Below, piece after piece: positions 1 through 4,520 of a stretch of DNA of 6,336 nucleotides; the first letter of the stretch is position 1; every line of letters starts with the position of its first letter. The notes beneath the pieces are model-generated. The model had not been told where the DNA came from, searched no databases, and worked only from the letters and a program-made list of their open reading frames with translations. This DNA comes from Anaerolineae bacterium. GTDB lineage: Bacteria > Chloroflexota > Anaerolineae > JACIWR01. Where the stretch lies: contig JAGGZG010000335.1 in assembly GCA_021162125.1 (NCBI GenBank), positions 1-6,336 on the forward strand. Direction: 5' to 3'. The position numbers were made by a program, and so were the translations under genes.

Positions 1-77
1 GCCCTCGCCCCCCCCTCAGTCCCCCCCGCTTCGCTGCGCTCGCAGGGGGAGGTTGAGTCCTCCCCCGTGAAACGGGG
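1..77. repeat. GC-rich hairpin cluster after the last gene
   Basis: Directly after the mogA stop are overlapping hairpins: CCCCGT/ACGGGG (63-68 with 72-77, loop GAA) and GGGGGAGG/CCTCCCCC (45-52 with 59-66, loop TTGAGT). They share 63-66, so only one can form at a time. Further on, CCCCC (23-27) and GGGGG (45-49) flank the GCTTCGCTGCGCTCGCA stretch and could form a third stem. There is no U-run in the direction of transcription, so a rho-independent terminator is not shown, although a role in ending the operon or protecting its 3' end is possible. The region runs off the left edge. Confidence 0.5.
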
Positions 78-78
78 C

Positions 79-585
79 TCATTTGCCGTACTCGTGCCTG
101 CGGTCTGCCCCGTGTATCCCTTTGAGGATCTCTATCCCGTGGGGAAGGGCAGGTAGGATGACCTCCAGACCCTCCCGGACCGCCCTGGGGCTGCCGGGCA
201 AGTTCACGATGAGCGTGCTGCCCCGGATGCCGGCTATGGCCCGCGAGAGCATGGCGTGGGGTGTGGTTTTCAGGCCCTCCGCCCTCATCGCCTCCGCCAG
301 GCCCGGCGCCTCCCGCTCGATGACGTCCTTCGTCGCCTCAGGCGTCACGTCACGCGGAGCGAAACCCGTCCCCCCGGTGGTGAGGATGAGGTCGAGCCCC
401 TCGTCGCACCAGACCACCAGCGTGCTGGCGACGATGTCGCGCTCGTCCGGCACCACGCCCTCCCGCTCCACCACGGCTCCCAGCCGCTCGGCCACCAATT
501 GGCGGATGAGAGGCCCGCTCGCGTCCTCCCGCTCACCACGGTAGCTGCGGTCGCTGACGGTCAAAATCCCAACCGAAATCGCCAT
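79..585 (-). CDS. mogA: Molybdopterin adenylyltransferase, MogA/MoaB family
   Basis: Adenylates molybdopterin with ATP to give the substrate for MoeA. The 168-aa protein is a single MoCF-type domain. Visible motifs are VGILTVSDRS (5-14), the nucleotide/pterin loop TTGGTGFAPRDVTPEAT (69-85), with the conserved Asp79 in RDVTPE, and NLPGSPRAV (128-136). The length is nearer to MoaB than to E. coli MogA, and the two families cannot be separated confidently by eye, so the symbol is a functional label. The ATG at 585 is preferred: AAGGGGA (591-597) sits 5 nt upstream and the family's N-terminus begins there. A start at 603 would add MRKGTK and lose that site. It lies 33 bp after moeA and appears to be the last gene of the operon within the window. 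Confidence 0.93.
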   Translation of the reverse strand: MAISVGILTVSDRSYRGEREDASGPLIRQLVAERLGAVVEREGVVPDERDIVASTLVVWCDEGLDLILTTGGTGFAPRDVTPEATKDVIEREAPGLAEAMRAEGLKTTPHAMLSRAIAGIRGSTLIVNLPGSPRAVREGLEVILPALPHGIEILKGIHGADRRHEYGK

Positions 586-590
586 TTTTG

Positions 591-597
591 TCCCCTT
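591..597 (-). promoter_or_regulatory. Ribosome-binding site deciding the mogA start
   Basis: AAGGGGA on the minus strand, 5 nt before the ATG at 585. It favours this start over the in-frame ATG at 603. Confidence 0.7.
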
Positions 598-598
598 T

Positions 599-620
599 CT
601 CATCCTCTCATCCTCTCATC
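599..620. repeat. Octamer tandem repeat at the moeA-mogA junction
   Basis: CTCATCCT on the plus strand is repeated 2.75 times (599-606, 607-614, 615-620). It overlaps the last two bases of the moeA stop codon and ends next to the mogA ribosome-binding site. Slippage here would change only the moeA-mogA spacing. Confidence 0.7.
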
Positions 621-1908
621 ATCCCTCCGCGCGTTTCCAATCTGCGAAGGGATGGCACCTCTCGTCCCAGTCCAGCATCATCACCCGCACCCGTTCACCA
701 GCCGCCACGCGGCTCCATTCTTCGGGGATGATCGCCAGGCCATTGGCCTTGACCATCGAACTCAGGATGCCCGACCCTTGTTCGCCGGTGAGGTGGGCAT
801 AATACTCCCCTTCCTTTTCCTCGACGTAGACCCGCAAGAAGTGACGGCGGCCATCTTTGCGCTTAACCTCGTCCAGCAGGATAGCCTCCACGGTGGGCTT
901 CTCCAGGTCCGTTATCCCCAGCATCGTCAGGATGGCCGGGCGGGCGAAGAGCTCGAAGGAGACCATGACCGAGACGGGATTGCCGGGCATGCCCAACAGG
1001 GGCACGCCTCCGATCCGCCCGAAGGCCAGGGGTTTCCCCGGCTTCATGCGCACCCGCCAGAAGGTGATCTCTCCCTCGGCGGCCAGGACGTTTTTAACTA
1101 CGTCGAAATCGCCCACCGAGACGCCGCCGGAGACGAGGAACAGGTCTACCCCCTGGGCTAACCCTGCCCTGATTTTCTCTGTCAACTCTTGCACCTGGTC
1201 ACGGGCGATGCCCAGCATGATAGGAATCCCGCCGTATTTGAGCACCTGGGCGGCGTTGGAATAGCTGTTGGAGTTGTGTATTTTCCCTGGTTCGAGGGGA
1301 GCGTCCACTTCCACTACTTCGTCGCCGGTAGCCAGGATCGCCACCCGCGGGCGACGGATGACCATGACTTCCTTGTGCCCCACCGAGGCCAGCATCCCCA
1401 CCTCCTGTGGGCGGATGCGGGTTCCCCGGCGCAGAACCAACTCCCCCCGGCGTACATCTTCCCCGGCGGGGCGGACGTTTTTGCCCACCGGCACCGCCAC
1501 GAAAATGTTGACCCATTCCCCATCCCGCTCCGTGTCCTCGAAACGGACGACGGTGTCGGCTCCCGGCGGGATGGGAGCGCCAGTCATAATGCGGATGGCC
1601 GTGCCCGGCGTCACCTCGGTCTCGGTGACGTAGCCCGCCGCCAGGTCGCCGATGATGCGCAATCGTTTGGGAGTCTGGGGGCCGGCTGCCGTGGTGTCGG
1701 CGGCCAGCACTGCGTAGCCGTCCATGGCCGAATTGGCGCGGGGCGGGATGTCTATCTCGGAGTAGATGTCCTCGGCCAGGACGCGGCCCAGGGCCTCGAT
1801 GATGGGTACCCGCTCCGGTTCCAGGGGATGGAAGTAGCTCAATACCTGCTCCAGGGCTTCTTCCACGCTTAACATTGGGTATAGCTTTGTCATCTCTCGC
1901 TTTTCCAT
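619..1908 (-). CDS. moeA: Molybdopterin molybdenumtransferase MoeA
   Basis: Inserts molybdate (or tungstate) into adenylylated molybdopterin, the last step in making basic Moco. The 429-aa length fits. The N-terminal MoeA_N region carries PPRANSAMDGYAV (55-67) and MTGAPIPPGAD (108-118). The molybdopterin-binding domain carries ATGDE (193-197), SGGVSVGD (260-267) and GMPGNPVS (306-313). A MoeA_C beta-barrel follows to the end. The Glu in GDE matches the conserved E. coli Glu188, judged from memory. Start choice is not fully settled. The ATG at 1908 has AAGGTGG (1915-1921) 6 nt upstream and overlaps moaE by 19 nt. An ATG at 1893 forms an exact ATGA with the moaE stop but has only a weak upstream site, and would give a 424-aa protein. 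An upstream TTG at 1926 is unlikely. Whether this copy prefers Mo or W cannot be told from sequence here. Confidence 0.96.
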   Translation of the reverse strand: MEKREMTKLYPMLSVEEALEQVLSYFHPLEPERVPIIEALGRVLAEDIYSEIDIPPRANSAMDGYAVLAADTTAAGPQTPKRLRIIGDLAAGYVTETEVTPGTAIRIMTGAPIPPGADTVVRFEDTERDGEWVNIFVAVPVGKNVRPAGEDVRRGELVLRRGTRIRPQEVGMLASVGHKEVMVIRRPRVAILATGDEVVEVDAPLEPGKIHNSNSYSNAAQVLKYGGIPIMLGIARDQVQELTEKIRAGLAQGVDLFLVSGGVSVGDFDVVKNVLAAEGEITFWRVRMKPGKPLAFGRIGGVPLLGMPGNPVSVMVSFELFARPAILTMLGITDLEKPTVEAILLDEVKRKDGRRHFLRVYVEEKEGEYYAHLTGEQGSGILSSMVKANGLAIIPEEWSRVAAGERVRVMMLDWDERCHPFADWKRAEG

Positions 1909-2306
1909 TCCTCTCCACCTTTCCAAACCTCTTTTTTCCAGATGGGGACGATCTCTTTTAGACGGTCAATGGCATAGCGGGCGGCGTCGAAGACCTGCGG
2001 GCGATGGGCTGCGGAGAGAGCGATAACCACGCTGATCTCCCCCACCTCCAGTCGCCCCACGCGGTGCACGATGGCGACTTCCCTGATCGTCTTCCATCTG
2101 GTGCGGACCTCGTCGCCAATCTGACGCAGCGTCTCCTCGGCCATCTCCGGGTAGGCCTCGTACTCCAGGTAGCGCACCTCGCGCCCCTCCGAGTTGCCAC
2201 GCACTACTCCCACGAAGGTGATTACCGCACCGATGGCCGGATTCGCCAGGCGGGCGACGACTTCATCCACGGATATATCCTCCGTCGTGATCTCGAACAA
2301 TTTCAT
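1890..2306 (-). CDS. moaE: Molybdopterin synthase catalytic subunit MoaE
   Basis: Catalytic subunit of molybdopterin synthase: it binds precursor Z and takes sulfur from MoaD thiocarboxylate to form the dithiolene. The 138-aa length is typical. Family blocks are GAVITFVGVVR (26-36), LEYEAY (47-52), IVHRVGRLEVGE (79-90), AAHR (99-102) and LKEIVPIWKKE (116-126). Lys117 and Lys124 are spaced like the E. coli catalytic pair Lys119/Lys126. I chose the ATG at 2306 because GGTGGAG (2316-2322) lies 9 nt upstream and homology begins there. The ATG at 2315 would sit directly on that site. The frame remains open up to 2414, but the extra residues come from an inverted repeat and are not part of the protein. 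The end overlaps moeA. Translation must start independently of moaD, since the two genes are not adjacent. Confidence 0.95.
   Translation of the reverse strand: MKLFEITTEDISVDEVVARLANPAIGAVITFVGVVRGNSEGREVRYLEYEAYPEMAEETLRQIGDEVRTRWKTIREVAIVHRVGRLEVGEISVVIALSAAHRPQVFDAARYAIDRLKEIVPIWKKEVWKGGEEWKSER
1915..1921 (-). promoter_or_regulatory. Ribosome-binding site favouring the longer moeA start
   Basis: AAGGTGG on the minus strand, 6 nt before the ATG at 1908 and inside the end of moaE. The alternative ATG at 1893 has no comparable site at proper distance, though its ATGA overlap could work by reinitiation. Confidence 0.5.
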
Positions 2307-2315
2307 TGGCTTCAT

Positions 2316-2322
2316 CTCCACC
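2316..2322 (-). promoter_or_regulatory. Ribosome-binding site deciding the moaE start
   Basis: GGTGGAG on the minus strand, 9 nt before the ATG at 2306. It abuts the other candidate ATG at 2315, which is therefore unlikely to be the main start. Confidence 0.65.
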
Positions 2323-2352
2323 AATGCTCCGTCAAACTGATTTTGATAGCTG

Positions 2353-2486
2353 GTCATTCTGAGCGACCGAAGGGAGCGAAGAATCTCGTTCTTGGTAAGC
2401 AGGCGCTTTTCCATAACTATAACGAGATTCCCTTCGGCACGGCTCAGGACAAGCTTCGCCTCCGCTACGCTCCGGCTCAGAATGAC
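2353..2486. repeat. Interrupted inverted repeat of the GTCATTCTGAGC type
   Basis: The outer ends are perfect inverted copies: GTCATTCTGAGC (2353-2364) and GCTCAGAATGAC (2475-2486). The inner ends are also perfect: GAATCTCGTT (2381-2390) and AACGAGATTC (2421-2430). The left arm is 38 bp. The right arm is 66 bp because it carries about 28 extra bases containing a second CTGAGC...CGAAGG-like unit. The 30 bp between the arms have no evident role. From memory this motif style is a dispersed intergenic repeat in many bacterial genomes; no transposase is present. Reading through it produces spurious peptides in both directions, including a false N-terminal extension of moaE. Confidence 0.75.
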
Positions 2487-2491
2487 AACCT

Positions 2492-2500
2492 ATCATATCA
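2492..2500 (-). promoter_or_regulatory. Possible extended -10 upstream of moaE
   Basis: Read on the minus strand this is TGATATGAT: a TATGAT hexamer preceded by TG at the extended -10 spacing, in the only AT-rich part of the moaD-moaE gap. No convincing -35 lies 16-18 bp upstream. If real, it could start transcription of moaE-moeA-mogA separately from the upstream genes. The evidence is one short motif, so this is weak. Confidence 0.2.
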
Positions 2501-2539
2501 CATTCACCATGATGAGGTACTAATCTGCTATTGACCATC

Positions 2540-2608
2540 AACCCTGCACCGGCCTGAAGAGCCGGTGGCAGGTTTTCCAGCGCCGCCGTGAACAGGCGGT
2601 GCTGGGTT
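2540..2608. repeat. Twin-hairpin branched structure after moaD
   Basis: Two strong hairpins lie side by side, 4 bp beyond the moaD stop. On the plus strand one pairs 2545-2553 with 2561-2570 (ACCGGC/GCCGGT core, 7-nt loop, one bulged G). The other pairs 2579-2587 with 2595-2603 (7-nt loop, one G-T pair). AACCC (2540-2544) can pair with GGGTT (2604-2608) to enclose both, giving a three-way junction with a GGTTTTCC linker. Alternatively the same CC and GG bases lengthen the hairpins to about 11 bp each, so the two forms compete. It may be a dispersed repeat, a processing or attenuation element, or a structured RNA. I do not recognise a known riboswitch and do not claim one. Confidence 0.6.
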
Positions 2609-2611
2609 ATC

Positions 2612-2857
2612 TCATCCTCCACCAACAGGGGGCAGGCAGGCGACCTCGTCTCCCTCGCGCAACTCAGTCTCCGGGGCGGCGTACTGGCGGTTCACGGCGA
2701 CTTTGATGAGACGGGCATAAGGGCGCAGGGCGGGGTACTCGTTCGCCAAGAGGGTCATCAGCTCCTCCACCGTTGACCCCGGCGGTATCTCCTGCTCGAT
2801 CTCTCCTGTGCCCATCGCCTCCCGCGAGGCAGCGAAGAATCTCACCTTGACTTTCAT
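2612..2857 (-). CDS. moaD: Molybdopterin synthase sulfur-carrier subunit MoaD
   Basis: Small ubiquitin-like sulfur carrier. Its C-terminal glycine is adenylated by MoeB and then thiocarboxylated, and it delivers sulfur to precursor Z inside the MoaD-MoaE molybdopterin synthase. The 81-aa protein begins MKVKVRFFAASREA and ends EGDEVACLPPVGGG. The LPPVGGG end matches the family's exposed Gly-Gly tail, here with a third glycine. The ATG at 2857 overlaps the moaC stop (ATGA) and has a strong GGAGGA (2864-2869) 6 nt upstream. No moeB is in the window, so activation must be encoded elsewhere. A ThiS-type carrier is the main alternative, but the placement between moaC and moaE settles it. Unusually, its partner gene moaE lies 305 bp away across repeat-rich DNA. 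Confidence 0.96.
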   Translation of the reverse strand: MKVKVRFFAASREAMGTGEIEQEIPPGSTVEELMTLLANEYPALRPYARLIKVAVNRQYAAPETELREGDEVACLPPVGGG

Positions 2858-3336
2858 GCGCCTTCCTCCAGCACGATCTCCCCGCTTTTGCCCCCGCTCT
2901 TGCGCAGCAGGCGGATGTTGCCGATGCGCATCGTGCGCTCCACGGCCTTCGCCATGTCGTAGATGGTCAGAGCGGCGACGCTGACGGCGGTGAGCGCCTC
3001 CATCTCCACGCCGGTCTTTCCCCGGCTGTGCACGGTCGCGGTGATCTCGATGCGCGACGCCTCCTCGTCAACGCGAAAATCCACGGCTATTTTGCTCAGG
3101 AGCAGGGGATGGCAGAGGGGGATAAGGTCGGGGACTCGCTTGGCGGCCATGATCCCCGCCACCTGCGCCGTCGCCAGTACATCACCTTTCGGCACGCCCT
3201 TCTCGGCGATGAGACGCAGCGTCTCCGGGCGCATCGTCACCTCACCTTTGGCGACGGCTACCCGCTCCGTGTCCGGCTTCCCGCCGACGTCCACCATGCG
3301 CACGCGGCCCTTTTCGTCTACGTGAGTTAGCTCCAT
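2854..3336 (-). CDS. moaC: Cyclic pyranopterin monophosphate synthase MoaC
   Basis: Converts the MoaA product to cyclic pyranopterin monophosphate (precursor Z). The 160-aa length is normal for stand-alone MoaC. Visible family blocks are THVDEKGRVRMVDVGGK (4-20), KGDVLATAQVAGIMAAKR (50-67), LIPLCHPL (71-78), the GKTGVEMEALT block (106-116), YDMAKAVER (126-134) and LLRKSGGKSG (143-152). Lys50, His76, Asp127 and Lys130 fall where the active-site residues of E. coli MoaC (Lys51, His77, Asp128, Lys131) are expected. The ATG at 3336 is supported by GGAGG (3342-3346) 5 nt upstream and by the start of homology. The frame is open further upstream to 3534, but that stretch reads through an intergenic repeat into the end of moaA and is not coding. 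The stop overlaps moaD as ATGA. Confidence 0.97.
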   Translation of the reverse strand: MELTHVDEKGRVRMVDVGGKPDTERVAVAKGEVTMRPETLRLIAEKGVPKGDVLATAQVAGIMAAKRVPDLIPLCHPLLLSKIAVDFRVDEEASRIEITATVHSRGKTGVEMEALTAVSVAALTIYDMAKAVERTMRIGNIRLLRKSGGKSGEIVLEEGA

Positions 3337-3410
3337 AGCAACCTCCAACTTATGCTCAATCTCTCTCCTTCGGCTGCAGTCAGGGCAGGCTCTGGCCCTC
3401 TCGCCCACCC

Positions 3411-3425
3411 GCCGCCTCCGGCGGC
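3411..3425. repeat. Small perfect hairpin GCCGCC/GGCGGC
   Basis: A perfect 6-bp stem (3411-3416 with 3420-3425) around TCC, 1 bp from the larger hairpin at 3427-3462. Together they form one compact structured block in the 148-bp moaA-moaC gap. It is probably part of the same repeat unit. Confidence 0.5.
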
Positions 3426-3426
3426 T

Positions 3427-3462
3427 CCCTCCCCCTCTTCCAAAATTGGGAGAGGGGGAGGG
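3427..3462. repeat. C/G-rich hairpin with 15-nt arms between moaA and moaC
   Basis: Arms 3427-3441 and 3448-3462 pair at 14 of 15 positions around the 6-nt loop AAAATT. The odd position is a T-G pair on the plus strand (C-A in the mRNA). The flank 3463-3484 repeats the GGGGAGAGGGGG theme. There is no T-run after it on either strand, so it is not a canonical intrinsic terminator, and the operon probably continues through it. The style matches common dispersed intergenic repeats that yield spurious TPSPRPSPSP-like peptides when read through, as happens in the false upstream extension of moaC. Confidence 0.7.
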
Positions 3463-3484
3463 ACGGGGAGAGGGGGTGAGGGGA

Positions 3485-4480
3485 TCACCCCCCAATCTCC
3501 GACATGACCCGATTCTCCGGCCTCTTCCACTCATCCAGGTGATGCTGCATTGGCTTGACTTCGATCCCCTTCAGGAGCAGAGTCTTGATCTGGGCTACGT
3601 CGGCCCCCTGGCGCAAAGGCGTGCGCAGGTCAATCTCCTGGTCGGAGAGGAGACAGGGGCGCAGTTGACCATCGGCGGTGAGGCGCAGGCGATTGCAGCG
3701 GTAGCAGAAGTGCTCGCTGATGGGGGTGATGAAACCGATGGTGCCCTTCGCTTCCGGCAGGCGGTAATAGCGGGCCGGGCCGTTCCCAGCGCTCACCTTC
3801 GCCGGCTCCAGCCTCCCCAGCGCAGCCTCGATCCGTTGTCGAATCTCCTTGCCCGTCACGACTCTCTCTCTCCACCCACCGTCCGCCAGCACTCCATTTC
3901 CCACCGGCATCATCTCGATGAAACGAACGTTCCACGCCGCTTTCATTGTCTTCCGCGCGAAGTCCACCACCTCGTCGTCGTTCATCCCCCGGATGACCAC
4001 GGTGTTGATTTTGATCGGCTCCAACCCCGCCCGCCGGGCCGCTTCCATCCCGGCCAGGACGTCCTCCATTCGACCCAGGCGGGTGATGCGATGGAAGCGC
4101 TCCGGCCGCAGGGTATCCAGGCTGACGTTGACCCGCCTGAGACCCGCTTCGGCCAAAGCCGTGGCGTAGCGTGAGAGGAGGATGCCGTTGGTAGTCATTG
4201 CCAGGTCGTCAATGCCAGGAATGCGGGCCAACATGCGCACCAGGTCCACGAACCCCAAGCGGACCAGCGGCTCGCCGCCAGTCAGCCTGATCTTACTGAT
4301 GCCCAGCTCGGCAGCGGCCCGCACCACGATCTCGATCTCCTCGTAGCGCAAGATCTCCTCGTGCGGGCGCCAGGGTACCCCTTCTGGCGGCATACAGTAG
4401 ACGCAGCGCAGGTTACAGCGGTCGGTCACGGAGATGCGTAGATAGCTGATGGGACGATTGTAAGCGTCTAAATGGGTCAT
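3485..4480 (-). CDS. moaA: GTP 3',8-cyclase MoaA (radical SAM)
   Basis: First enzyme of Moco synthesis: it uses S-adenosylmethionine to cyclise GTP to 3',8-cyclo-7,8-dihydro-GTP, which MoaC then rearranges. The 331-aa protein has the radical SAM cluster motif CNLRCVYC (Cys22, Cys26, Cys29), the SAM-binding GGEP (68-71), the GPARY segment (234-238) and a second 4Fe-4S site with Cys259 and Cys262 in FCYRCNRLRL plus Cys276. The second cluster is the hallmark of MoaA that contacts GTP. It ends in Gly-Gly (MSEIGG), the conserved MoaA tail needed for activity in the family. The ATG at 4480 is chosen over an in-frame TTG at 4486 because AGGA at 4488-4491 sits 7 nt before the ATG and only 1 nt before the TTG. 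The two 4Fe-4S clusters are oxygen-sensitive in the family. A 148-bp repeat-bearing gap follows before moaC. Confidence 0.97.
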   Translation of the reverse strand: MTHLDAYNRPISYLRISVTDRCNLRCVYCMPPEGVPWRPHEEILRYEEIEIVVRAAAELGISKIRLTGGEPLVRLGFVDLVRMLARIPGIDDLAMTTNGILLSRYATALAEAGLRRVNVSLDTLRPERFHRITRLGRMEDVLAGMEAARRAGLEPIKINTVVIRGMNDDEVVDFARKTMKAAWNVRFIEMMPVGNGVLADGGWRERVVTGKEIRQRIEAALGRLEPAKVSAGNGPARYYRLPEAKGTIGFITPISEHFCYRCNRLRLTADGQLRPCLLSDQEIDLRTPLRQGADVAQIKTLLLKGIEVKPMQHHLDEWKRPENRVMSEIGG

Positions 4481-4491
4481 GGTCAAATCCT

Positions 4492-4520
4492 GAATGGCGA
4501 ATAGCGAATATCAGAATATT
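4492..4520. repeat. Heptamer tandem repeat between the ATPase gene and moaA
   Basis: On the plus strand, GAATGGC, GAATAGC and GAATATC follow one another (4492-4512). After one base comes GAATATT (4514-4520). The units differ at one or two positions. The array fills most of the 38-bp gap, touches the ATPase stop codon, and ends just before the moaA ribosome-binding site (4488-4491). Confidence 0.6.

Larger units (their letters stand above)
2307..2611. other. 305-bp moaD-moaE intergenic region
   Basis: No credible gene is present. In the direction of transcription it contains the twin hairpins (2540-2608), a short AT-richer stretch (about 2487-2539) with a possible extended -10, the interrupted inverted repeat (2353-2486), and then about 46 bp leading to moaE with its ribosome-binding site at 2316-2322. 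An open frame crosses it from inside moaD (2332-2625), but it begins at a TTG, is made from the repeats and has no family resemblance. Confidence 0.8.

Noticed and set aside
256..1161. Long plus-strand open frame (301 codons) opposite mogA and moeA
   Set aside because: It is a shadow of GC-rich genes. Both opposite genes have full family motifs, and the product is rich in His, Pro and Arg with no recognisable domain.
2307..2414. N-terminal extension of moaE by 36 residues
   Set aside because: It comes mostly from the left arm and centre of the inverted repeat. The family homology and ribosome-binding site point to 2306.
2543..2576. Plus-strand intrinsic terminator (hairpin followed by TTTT)
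   Set aside because: There is only a four-T run, which is the linker to the next hairpin, and no plus-strand gene ends nearby.
2487..2611. Moco (molybdenum cofactor) riboswitch
   Set aside because: Tempting from the context, but I cannot match the consensus by eye, and the site is inside the operon instead of ahead of it. It is kept only as a testable finding about structure.
2332..2625. 97-codon minus-strand frame spanning the moaD-moaE gap
   Set aside because: It begins with a TTG inside moaD, and its product is translated hairpins and inverted repeat (CHSEPERSGGEA-like), a common artefact of dispersed repeats.
3337..3534. N-terminal extension of moaC by 66 residues
   Set aside because: The extension is low-complexity Pro/Ser/Arg from the intergenic repeat and overlaps the end of moaA. 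The ATG at 3336 has a good GGAGG and fits the normal MoaC length.
3446..4174. Plus-strand open frame of 242 codons opposite moaA
   Set aside because: It is antisense to a motif-complete MoaA, starts in an intergenic repeat and has no recognisable domain.
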